Shown: positions 51,298 to 59,325 of the stretch, piece after piece
Numbering within the stretch: position 1 is the first letter of the stretch
Layout of the letters: every line of letters starts with the position of its first letter
DNA from: Chryseobacterium endalhagicum
GTDB lineage: Bacteria > Bacteroidota > Bacteroidia > Flavobacteriales > Weeksellaceae
Assembly (NCBI RefSeq): GCF_016745235.1
Contig: NZ_JAELVM010000002.1
Span: 744,001 to 808,000, forward strand
Reading direction: 5' to 3'
DNA length: 64,000 nucleotides
Program-made: the position numbers and the translations under genes
The notes under the pieces: model-generated
Seen by the model: only the letters and a program-made list of their open reading frames with translations
Databases searched by the model: none
What the model was told of the DNA's origin: nothing

Positions 51298-51924
51298 TTA
51301 AATAAATTTAAACAATTTTTCGTTTGGTTTTCTTACTTTTTTCATGTGTTGAAAAGCATCCTCCTCAGAACGGTAGCCTAAAGCCAGTGTTACCGTTACT
51401 TTCTCTGTGTCAGGATTGATGCTGAGGATCTCTTCGATGAGGTCCTGCCGGAAGCCTTCCATAGGGCAGGAGTCTATACTTTCAATAGCAGCAGCATACA
51501 TCATATTGGCCAGTACGATATAGGATTGTTTTTCTGCCCAGTTAAAAATTTCCTCCTGTGTTTTTTGAGTGATGTGCTGATTAATGCTTTTTTTGAAAAG
51601 ATCAAGCTTCTCAAGAGGCGTTTCCCTTACTTCGGAAATATGATTAAAGTAACCGTGAATATAATTATCCTCGATGGTTTTCTTCGAAATAATAACGATA
51701 AGGTGCGAGCACGTGGAAATCTGGGATGGATTATAGAAAGCCGGAATTAATTTCTGTTTCATTTCCTCACTTTCCACCACCAGAATTTTGTACGGCTGAA
51801 GTCCAAGCGAACTCGCAGACAGCTTTCCTGACTCAAGGATGTTGTGCAGAGTGTCCTGAGGAATAATCTCGTGATTAAATTTTTTCACAGAATATCTTCT
51901 GCTTAAAGCTTCCAAATAATTCAT
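51298..51924 (-). CDS. Nitroreductase family NAD(P)H-dependent flavin oxidoreductase
   Basis: The 208-residue protein has the nitroreductase fold with FMN-binding segments RRYSVKKF (start), KLSASSLGLQPYKILVV, and a C-terminal ALGYRSEED. Such enzymes reduce nitro compounds or quinones, and the natural substrate is unknown. A -7 box TAAATTTG (51936-51929, minus strand) ends only four bases before the ATG, so the message may be leaderless. It is 31 bp upstream of nadB and may be co-transcribed with it. Confidence 0.9.
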   Translation of the reverse strand: MNYLEALSRRYSVKKFNHEIIPQDTLHNILESGKLSASSLGLQPYKILVVESEEMKQKLIPAFYNPSQISTCSHLIVIISKKTIEDNYIHGYFNHISEVRETPLEKLDLFKKSINQHITQKTQEEIFNWAEKQSYIVLANMMYAAAIESIDSCPMEGFRQDLIEEILSINPDTEKVTVTLALGYRSEEDAFQHMKKVRKPNEKLFKFI

Positions 51925-51992
51925 AGGACAAATTTAAGAATTGAATGCGAATAAAGTGTGTTTATAATGAAATATCTCCCATAATGCAAAGC

Positions 51993-52023
51993 AAAAAAAG
52001 ATCACTCCAAATTTGGAGTGATC
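51993..52023 (-). terminator. Terminator palindrome after the first T9SS protein gene
   Basis: Arms GATCACTCCAAA / TTTGGAGTGATC at 52000-52023 form a perfect palindrome. The A-run at 51993-51999 gives the minus-strand T-run. Confidence 0.85.
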
Positions 52024-52053
52024 CCGGTATTAAAAAAAATAATCAATTTAAAT

Positions 52054-54315
52054 TTATTCTCGGTTCTTCACCATGATCCAGCCTGAGAACTTGATAGGGG
52101 TATTCTTGCTGTTGTTCTCATTCCATGTGATAGAATACCAGTAGTTTCCTGTAGGAACTTTTCTGCTTCCGTTCGCGGTGCCATCCCAGGTATACTTGTT
52201 GGATTTGTCGGCCTGGAACAGTTTGTATCCATATCTGTCGAAGATTCCGATTTCCAGATTCTGTTTATTGGCAAGCGCTGAATAATCAATAGCATCATTT
52301 ACGCCGTCCCCGTTCGGAGTGATCACATTGATCAGATTAGGAACAGTGATGTTGATTTGAATAGGCTCACAATCGTAGCTGTCTTTTACATATACTTTAG
52401 CCTCTCCTCTGGCAACATTAGGGAATATGTTAGAATCCTGCCACTGTACATTATCCATTGAATACTGGTAAGGCGGCGTTCCTCCGTTGACAAAAACAGT
52501 TACGGTGCTTCCTGAAATGTCAATGCTGGTCACTACCGGCTGTTCCGAAGCATATACTTTTACCGTCTGCAGTGCAATACAGTCTCCGGTTTTCAGTTTC
52601 ACCCAGTAAGTGCCTACACCTACATTGTTGATCGCCTGTGTTGTTGCTCCCGTGCTCCATTCGTAACCGTTGAAACCAGGCCCGGCATCCAATGTGGTTT
52701 TGTCCTCAATACAGATGATTTTGTCTTGAAGTACGCTGGAAAGGACAGGCGCCATTACAGTAAGCGTCACTTTTGCAATGGAATAACAGCCCTGCGCATT
52801 GAACACTTTTACATATACAACTCCGCTTGGGGCTTCGTAAGTAAGGAAATTCAGAATTTCATTCGTTCCGTTGATCGCATCTGTCAGTGATTTGTAATAT
52901 TTTTTAGTTGCTCCCGTTACCGTGGTTACTGCAGCATTGCTCAGATTGAATGAACCTAAGGAATGATTGCTTTCAAGGAAACAGGATCTTAGAGAAGCAT
53001 CAGTGACTACAACGACAGGGTGGTGGTTCAGGGTAACTTTTGCTATGCTTATACATCCCTGAGGAGTGGTTACTTCTGCAAATAATACGGCTGCTCCTGA
53101 AGCATACGCTGTAGGGTTAGGAATCTGGTTGATTCCTGCATTCAGGTCTGCCATGGTGTTATAGAACTTATAAGTACAGCCCGGCACTGTTGTCAGAGCA
53201 GCAGTGGTAAGATCAAATGTTGCCGTACCCGCATTATTGTTATTACATCCCGTAAGTGTAGCGTCCGTCGCAGCAAATGGTGTAGGATTCAGCTGTATGA
53301 CACCGTCTCCGTTATCGCAGAGTGTGGAAGTTGGATCTTTAATTACCACTTTAATGGTCGTATTCCCTGAATAGACAAAGCTGGCAGGGTTGGCAATCGG
53401 TGTTGAACTTCCCAGCACATAATAAGTGAATAAATAGTTGGCCGGATTATTAACGAACTGGTTATTGAAAGATGTTAAATCCACAGTTCCTGTACCCGTT
53501 GTAGGGTTGGTACATACAAATGGAGTAACGGTAGCGTTTAGAATAGGAACTTTATCCACAAAAACTCTTACATTCTTGATCGAGTGTCTTGCACTTGCCC
53601 CTCCGGTAGCTGCCGAAAACCCGAAATATCCCTGAGACATTCCGATAGCTGCTCCAGATGGAGCGAATGACTGGTCTGCAATAAGCACCCCGTCAATTCT
53701 TATTTTAATAATCCAGTTGGTAGGATTGGTAAGATCGGTTTCTCCGTTTACTTCTACATGTTTATAAAGAGGTCCTACGAAAGGCTGTGAACCGTTAAGA
53801 TCCGGAGAGTGAAATGTACTTCCCGGGGTCATATTGTATTCAATATTGTTTCCGGCGGTATTATTGGTTCCGTAAAGAACATGTACTTTACTCATCTGGC
53901 CTTCGGTGGTATTGTTGAAGATGTCAAATCCTACCATAAGCCCGGATGCATTCCCTGGAATTCCAAGTCCGCCTCCGGAAACGAATCCAGTAGGAGGATT
54001 GGCAAGGTACCAGAACGTAAAGCCGTCTCCTCTTCCGAACTGCGTAGTTCCGTTACCATCAATTCTAAAATCAAATTCTACTTTCCATTTGTCACAATAG
54101 CTTAATGTGATGGGAGTAGCCAGTTTTATGGCACCGTACAAACCGGTGTTATCTGTGGTAAGACGAATGAAATCATTATCCACGGCTGCATTGGAAACAA
54201 GGTCCCAGCCTGTGGTATTTACAGGGTTTCCCAAAAGCTGATAAGTCTGGGAAAACAGCTGCCCTGAAAAGCCGAATAAAAAAGTTAAACAATAAATGAG
54301 TAGTTTTTTTTTCAT
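52054..54315 (-). CDS. T9SS type B sorted surface protein with L-type lectin-like N-terminal domain (paralog 1)
   Basis: The 753-residue protein has a signal peptide (ending LFSQ). An L-type lectin-like domain spans about 25-265 (WKVEFDFRIDGNG, GDGFTFWYLANPP, VGFDIFNNT, YFGFSAATGG). Cys-containing repeats of about 75-90 residues each start with a CNNN or SCF motif and carry a KKYYKSLTDA-type core. A segment TTLDAGPGFNGYEWSTG follows, and the C-terminal ~90 residues are the gliding-motility type B sorting domain (ITPNGDGVNDAIDYSAL, FDRYGYKLF, YWYSITWNEN). It should be exported by T9SS and placed on the surface. Its C-terminal half is closest to the paralog at 61549, not to its neighbour. Confidence 0.92.
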   Translation of the reverse strand: MKKKLLIYCLTFLFGFSGQLFSQTYQLLGNPVNTTGWDLVSNAAVDNDFIRLTTDNTGLYGAIKLATPITLSYCDKWKVEFDFRIDGNGTTQFGRGDGFTFWYLANPPTGFVSGGGLGIPGNASGLMVGFDIFNNTTEGQMSKVHVLYGTNNTAGNNIEYNMTPGSTFHSPDLNGSQPFVGPLYKHVEVNGETDLTNPTNWIIKIRIDGVLIADQSFAPSGAAIGMSQGYFGFSAATGGASARHSIKNVRVFVDKVPILNATVTPFVCTNPTTGTGTVDLTSFNNQFVNNPANYLFTYYVLGSSTPIANPASFVYSGNTTIKVVIKDPTSTLCDNGDGVIQLNPTPFAATDATLTGCNNNNAGTATFDLTTAALTTVPGCTYKFYNTMADLNAGINQIPNPTAYASGAAVLFAEVTTPQGCISIAKVTLNHHPVVVVTDASLRSCFLESNHSLGSFNLSNAAVTTVTGATKKYYKSLTDAINGTNEILNFLTYEAPSGVVYVKVFNAQGCYSIAKVTLTVMAPVLSSVLQDKIICIEDKTTLDAGPGFNGYEWSTGATTQAINNVGVGTYWVKLKTGDCIALQTVKVYASEQPVVTSIDISGSTVTVFVNGGTPPYQYSMDNVQWQDSNIFPNVARGEAKVYVKDSYDCEPIQINITVPNLINVITPNGDGVNDAIDYSALANKQNLEIGIFDRYGYKLFQADKSNKYTWDGTANGSRKVPTGNYWYSITWNENNSKNTPIKFSGWIMVKNRE

Positions 54316-54517
54316 GAATGAAGGGGTTTGTGGTTATCGATATAAATATATTTATTTTGATTCAGGTTATATAATGAATAATTGTCAATTGTTTAGTTTA
54401 AATTGTCAATTTCAAATTGTTTTTTAATGATTAGTATTAATTGTTGAAAATGATTATAATTTTTTCTTGTATTGAATAAAAAAATCAATTGTTATTCTTC
54501 TTTTGATTGATATTATT

Positions 54518-54549
54518 AAAAAAATCACTCCATTTTTGGAGTGATTTTT
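54518..54549 (-). terminator. Terminator hairpin after the second T9SS protein gene
   Basis: AAAATCACTCCA (54521-54532) pairs with TGGAGTGATTTT (54537-54548). It lies 10 bp past the stop and is similar in sequence to the terminator at 51993. Confidence 0.85.
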
Positions 54550-54558
54550 AGTGAGAAG

Positions 54559-56811
54559 TTAGTCTCTGTTTTTTACCAATACCCATCCGGAATATTTTGT
54601 GGCGGTATTGTTTTTATCGTTTTCATTCCATGAGATAGAATACCAGTAGGTTCCTGTCAGGATTTTTTTGCCTGAAGCAGTTCCGTCCCATGTGAAGTTT
54701 CTCATTTTGTTGGCCTCATACAGTTTGTTACCGTATCTGTCGTACACTATAAACACAAGATTTTTCTTGTAAGCCAATGCAGAATAATCAATGAAGTCAT
54801 TCACGTTGTCTCCGTTAGGGGTAATTGCATTGATCAGATTTGGAACCGTGATTTGTACTTCAACAGGCGTACAGTTGTAAAAATCTTTAACATATACTTT
54901 ATGCTCTCCTCTGCTAAGTCCTGTGAATGTATTTGAATCCTGCCAGTCGGTTCCGTTCAGGGAGTATCTGTACGGTGGTGTACCTCCGGAAACATTTACG
55001 GTTACTGTAGTATTATTAATGTCAATACTTGTAACCACAGGATTGGCGGACGCGATAACTTTTACCAGCTGTGTCGTAATACAGTCCCCTGTCTTTAATT
55101 TTACCCAGTATAGTCCCACGCCAACGTTCTGGATAGAAGAAGTTGTAGCTCCTGTGATCCATTCGTAGCCGTCAAAGCCCGGGCCTGCATCAAGATTGGT
55201 GATTCCGTCAATACATACTATTTTGTCTTTTAAAACTGATGAATATACAGGCGGCAGTACCACAAGATTTACTTTAGCGATGGCAAAACAGCCATTGGAA
55301 TCGGTTACCTTTACATAGATGGCAGTGCTTACCGACATGTATTGGGAAGGATTTACAATTTCATTGGTTCCGCTTAATGCATCAGCAGTGCTTAGATAAT
55401 ATTTTTTTGTAAACCCGCTGGTAAGGGTAGTCACGTTCGCAGTCGTAAGATCAAATACCGCATTGCTGATATTATCCTGAATAAAGCATGATCTCAGCGT
55501 ATCGTCTCTTACCGGAGTTTCAGGGAAGAATGTCAGGGTAATTTTTGCTGTACCCGTACATCCTAGTGGAGTGGTCACTTTTACATATACAATTCCGGGA
55601 ACAGAAGTGTAGGCAGCAGGATTCGTGATTTCGTTGGTGCCTGCATTCAGGTCATCCAATGTTTTGTAATATTTTTTTGTGGCACCCAGTACATCCGTTA
55701 CATTCGCGGAATTAAGGTTGAATACCCCTTTCCCCAGTTTATTGTTATTACAGGTTGTTAAAGTTTTATCCAGAAGGGTAAGCGGAGCCAGTACAAGCTG
55801 TATCTTGCCGTCCGGGTTATCACATAATATGCCTGCATTATCCTTTACAATAACTGTTACCGTGGTATTTGCATTGAACTGGAAGGCTGTAGGATTGGCA
55901 ATTGGTGTTCCTCCCTGAACATAGGTGAATGTATAATTTGAAGGTGTAGCTACAAACTGAGAATTGAACGTCGTTAAATTCACTGTTGCAAATCCTGTGG
56001 TAGGATTCGGACAGAAAGATTGCGTTGCTGTAGGCTGTAAAATAGGTACTTTATCCGTATAGATTTTTACATTTTTAATGGAATGTCTTGATCTTGCACC
56101 TCCCGTAGAAGATGAAAACCCAAAATATCCTACAGTCATTGCCGCTGATGTTCCGGATGGAGCAAAAGACTGATTGCAGATTAAAGTACCGTCAAGTGTT
56201 ATTTTTACAATCCAGTTGGCAGGATTGGCTGGGTCAATTTCTGCTGTTACTTCAACGTGTTTATAGGTAGTTCCCTGAAAAGGTTGAGTAGTATTCAGAT
56301 CGGGTGAATGGAAAGAAGACCCCGGAACATTGAAGAATTCTACATTATTGTTGTCTGTTGTATTGGGTACCTGTCCGTAAGCAACATGTACCTTGCTCAT
56401 TGTATTGGAGGTCGTATTGTTGTAAGTGTCGAATCCTACAATAAAACCAACCGCATTCTGGGAAACCCCAATACCTGAACCTAATACACTGGCTACTGGC
56501 GGATTGGCCAGATACCAGAATGCGATCCCATCTCCGTTGTAATTTTGGTTGGAATCCATCCTGAAATCAAATTCAACCCTCCATTTATTGCAATATTTTA
56601 AATTTATCGGGTCATTCAGTCTGATAGAGCCGGATTTGTCGTTGGAATCCGGGGTAAGCTGAATAAAATCACCCATAACCTGAGCAGGAGAGACCATAGT
56701 CCATCCTGTAGTATTAACCGGATTTCCGGTGAGCTGATAAGTCTGAGAAAACATTCCTCCCGACAGAAAAATCAGAAAGAAAGAAATATAAGACAATAAA
56801 TATTTATTCAT
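54559..56811 (-). CDS. T9SS type B sorted surface protein with L-type lectin-like N-terminal domain (paralog 2)
   Basis: The 750-residue protein has the same layout as 52054-54315: signal peptide (ending FSQ), lectin-like domain (WRVEFDFRMDSNQ, GIAFWYLANPP, VGFDTYNNT), Cys repeats (TTCNNNKLG, KKYYKTLDDLNAGTNEITNP), TNLDAGPGFDGYEWITG and the type B sorting domain (AITPNGDNVNDFIDYSALAY, YDRYGNKLYEANK). The N-terminal half pairs with paralog 1, while the C-terminal half pairs with the paralog at 59326. It probably binds carbohydrate at the cell surface; this follows from the lectin fold and is not shown. Confidence 0.92.
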   Translation of the reverse strand: MNKYLLSYISFFLIFLSGGMFSQTYQLTGNPVNTTGWTMVSPAQVMGDFIQLTPDSNDKSGSIRLNDPINLKYCNKWRVEFDFRMDSNQNYNGDGIAFWYLANPPVASVLGSGIGVSQNAVGFIVGFDTYNNTTSNTMSKVHVAYGQVPNTTDNNNVEFFNVPGSSFHSPDLNTTQPFQGTTYKHVEVTAEIDPANPANWIVKITLDGTLICNQSFAPSGTSAAMTVGYFGFSSSTGGARSRHSIKNVKIYTDKVPILQPTATQSFCPNPTTGFATVNLTTFNSQFVATPSNYTFTYVQGGTPIANPTAFQFNANTTVTVIVKDNAGILCDNPDGKIQLVLAPLTLLDKTLTTCNNNKLGKGVFNLNSANVTDVLGATKKYYKTLDDLNAGTNEITNPAAYTSVPGIVYVKVTTPLGCTGTAKITLTFFPETPVRDDTLRSCFIQDNISNAVFDLTTANVTTLTSGFTKKYYLSTADALSGTNEIVNPSQYMSVSTAIYVKVTDSNGCFAIAKVNLVVLPPVYSSVLKDKIVCIDGITNLDAGPGFDGYEWITGATTSSIQNVGVGLYWVKLKTGDCITTQLVKVIASANPVVTSIDINNTTVTVNVSGGTPPYRYSLNGTDWQDSNTFTGLSRGEHKVYVKDFYNCTPVEVQITVPNLINAITPNGDNVNDFIDYSALAYKKNLVFIVYDRYGNKLYEANKMRNFTWDGTASGKKILTGTYWYSISWNENDKNNTATKYSGWVLVKNRD

Positions 56812-56970
56812 TGAATTGGGATTACTTTTAATTAGATGCTGTAAATATATTAAATCCCAAGCAATTAATGTGTATTTAATGTTAATTTTACTAAAAATGA
56901 TAGTAATATTTCAACAAATGATAGGTTAAATCAGAAAATGTCGTATGTAATGCGTATCAATTTAGATTGA

Positions 56971-57447
56971 TTAAAAAAGAGAGTTTTCTTCCAGTCCTTC
57001 AAAGTAGGTGTCGATCTCAAGATCGGATGAAGCTGCTGCTGCTACGGCAAGCTTGTCGCAAAGCTCATTTTCAAAATGTCCCGCATGGCCTTTTATCCAG
57101 TGCATTTGGGGTGTATGCTTATTGTACATTTCGATGAATCTTTTCCAGAGATCAGGATTTTTTACATTTTTCCATCCTCTTTTGATCCATCCCGCAATCC
57201 ATTTTTGGTTCACGGCGTCCGCTACATATTTGCTGTCTGTATAAATGTGGATTTCGTTCTCCGAAGATTTTAGTTTTTCCATGGCAGTAATGACGGCCAG
57301 GAGCTCCATTCTGTTATTGGTGGTTTTCCTGAAACCTTTGGAAAATGTCTTCTGATAATTCTTTTCGGGAACGCGCATGAGAATTCCATAACCTCCTTTT
57401 CCGGGATTTCCGCTGCATGCACCGTCAGTGTATATTTCTATTCTCAA
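56971..57447 (-). CDS. rnhA: Ribonuclease HI
   Basis: The 158-residue enzyme cuts RNA in RNA-DNA hybrids. The four acidic catalytic residues are present: Asp8 (IYTDGA), Glu48 (NRMELL), Asp71 (YTDSKYV) and Asp131 (LCDKLA), plus the loop His124 in GHAGH and a basic protrusion (KWIAGWIKRGWKN). It lies 64 bp downstream of dnaB on the same strand, and both replication genes sit between two pairs of surface-protein genes. Confidence 0.96.
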   Translation of the reverse strand: MRIEIYTDGACSGNPGKGGYGILMRVPEKNYQKTFSKGFRKTTNNRMELLAVITAMEKLKSSENEIHIYTDSKYVADAVNQKWIAGWIKRGWKNVKNPDLWKRFIEMYNKHTPQMHWIKGHAGHFENELCDKLAVAAAASSDLEIDTYFEGLEENSLF

Positions 57448-57511
57448 GTTCTGATAGGATAAAACGAGTATAAAAATACTCCGCTGTTATTTAAATTTAA
57501 AATGGGTCCGC

Positions 57512-59101
57512 TTAGAACGGGAAATCATCATCGTCATCAAAATCATTCATGGAAGATCCTGAAAGTTTTGAGCTGTCCGGAAGGTCAAATGCTGCACCCG
57601 GCTGGATCGTTGTTTTAATCTTGTCAAATCCGCTTGGCTCATTGGAGCCGAAATTGGAAGGATAACCGCCCATTCCACCATCCAATGCTGCTTCAATATC
57701 CCCGAATTTTGCAAAATGTTTTAAGAATGATAATCTTACATCCGCTGTAGCACCGTTTCTGTGTTTTGCGATAATCAGCTCAGCCTGGTTCTCTGTAGGA
57801 GTTTCCTGGCCTTCTTCATCATTATCCCACACGGCAATCTTATAGTATTCAGGTCTGAAGATAAATGATACGATATCCGCATCCTGCTCAATCGCTCCGG
57901 ATTCCCTAAGGTCAGAAAGCTGAGGTCTTTTTCCGGGACGTGCCTCCACACTTCGCGATAGCTGCGAAAGGGCAATAACAGGGACGTTAAGTTCTTTAGC
58001 AATGGCTTTTAATGAACGTGAGATCATGGAAATCTCCTGTTCACGGTTTCCAACTCCTTTTCCTCCGCCGCCTGCGGTCATCAGCTGAAGGTAATCCACC
58101 ATGATCAGTCTTACCCCGTGCTGCATAACCAGTCTCCGGCATTTTGCACGGAAGTCGAATATCGAAAGGGAAGGCGTTTCATCGATGAAAAGAGGCGCGT
58201 TTTCCAGTTCGGATACGTTGGAGAACAGTCTCTGCCATTCCTCGTCATCCAAAGTTCCTTTTCTCAGTTTTTCGGAAGAAATTTTTGTTTCGGAAGCAAT
58301 CATCCTGGTGATCAGCTGTACGGATGCCATCTCCAGAGAAAAGAGCACCATCGGGATTTTGTGGCCTACCGCAATATTTCTGGCCATGGACAGAAGGAAT
58401 GCCGTTTTTCCCATCGCGGGACGGGCTGCTATAATGATGAGGTCGGAATTCTGCCAGCCTCCGGTTTCTTTGTCAATATCTCTGAATCCTGAAGGAACTC
58501 CTGAAAGTCCTTCTTTATCTTTTAGAGATTTAATAGTGTCAATAGCCTGCTTTACCAAAGAATTGGCTGTGTCGAATCCTTTTTTGATCGTTCCGTTGGT
58601 GATCTCAAAGAAGGACTGTTCGGCCTTGTCCAGAAGTTCAAATACATCGGTAGATTCTTTATACGAAGAATCAATAACATTGGCGGAAACATTGATGAGA
58701 CTTCTTAAAATATATTTTTCAAGAATGACACGTACGTGGTATTCAATATGGGCAGATGAGCTTACTCCCATAGTAAGGTCGATGATATAATGATCACCGC
58801 CCGCAAGGTTTAATTTATCTTCTTTTTTTAATTCCTGAATAATCGTCATCAGATCCACAGGATGGTTTCCCTCATACAACTTTAAAATTGTGGAAAAAAT
58901 TACCTGATGTCTGGGATCGTAAAATACTTCCGGAGTAAGAAGGTCAATGGAATGGTCAAGTCCCTTTTTATCAATCAAAAAAGTTCCTATTACCAGTCTT
59001 TCAAAATCTACAGCATTGGGAGGCATTTTTCCATCCGCAATAGACAGCTCTCTTGCAAAGTTTCCGTGTGTAAGGGATGATAATGTTTCTTTCTGCGCCA
59101 T
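57512..59101 (-). CDS. dnaB: Replicative DNA helicase
   Basis: The 529-residue hexameric helicase has the N-terminal primase-interacting domain (PPNAVDFERLVIGTFLID...) and the RecA-like domain with Walker A RPAMGKTAFLLS and Walker B MVDYLQLM. SVEARPGKRPQLSDLRESG is intact, so no intein interrupts the usual sites. The C-terminus is acidic (DDDDDFPF). The -7 box TATCTTTG (59113-59106, minus strand) ends four bases before the ATG, with the same context as xrtF, so the message may be leaderless. Confidence 0.97.
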   Translation of the reverse strand: MAQKETLSSLTHGNFARELSIADGKMPPNAVDFERLVIGTFLIDKKGLDHSIDLLTPEVFYDPRHQVIFSTILKLYEGNHPVDLMTIIQELKKEDKLNLAGGDHYIIDLTMGVSSSAHIEYHVRVILEKYILRSLINVSANVIDSSYKESTDVFELLDKAEQSFFEITNGTIKKGFDTANSLVKQAIDTIKSLKDKEGLSGVPSGFRDIDKETGGWQNSDLIIIAARPAMGKTAFLLSMARNIAVGHKIPMVLFSLEMASVQLITRMIASETKISSEKLRKGTLDDEEWQRLFSNVSELENAPLFIDETPSLSIFDFRAKCRRLVMQHGVRLIMVDYLQLMTAGGGGKGVGNREQEISMISRSLKAIAKELNVPVIALSQLSRSVEARPGKRPQLSDLRESGAIEQDADIVSFIFRPEYYKIAVWDNDEEGQETPTENQAELIIAKHRNGATADVRLSFLKHFAKFGDIEAALDGGMGGYPSNFGSNEPSGFDKIKTTIQPGAAFDLPDSSKLSGSSMNDFDDDDDFPF

Positions 59102-59105
59102 GATG

Positions 59106-59113
59106 CAAAGATA
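59106..59113 (-). promoter_or_regulatory. -7 box of dnaB, four bases before the ATG
   Basis: The minus strand reads TATCTTTGCATCATG, with the ATG being the dnaB start. No -33 TTTG was found at the usual distance. Confidence 0.5.
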
Positions 59114-59275
59114 GTTTATTTACAAAAAATAATTAAAAAATAGTAACTAACAAGTTATCAGCAAACCTCTGTAAGACATAATGGACAGAAAGCAAAAGAA
59201 TGTTAGTAAAAAATGCGGGGCTCAAAAATAGAAAATTTTCAATAAGTAATGTACTGTCTCGTTAAAATAATGCAT

Positions 59276-59309
59276 AAAAAAAGACTGTCAGTTGTGACAG
59301 CCTTTTTTA
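59276..59309 (-). terminator. Terminator hairpin after the third T9SS protein gene
   Basis: CTGTCA (59286-59291) pairs with TGACAG (59296-59301), flanked by an A-run and a T-run. Confidence 0.75.
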
Positions 59310-59325
59310 TAGGGTAAGAATAAGT

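Noticed and set aside
57512-59101. Possible intein in DnaB
   Set aside because: The protein has normal length, and the Walker A, Walker B and later conserved motifs are uninterrupted.
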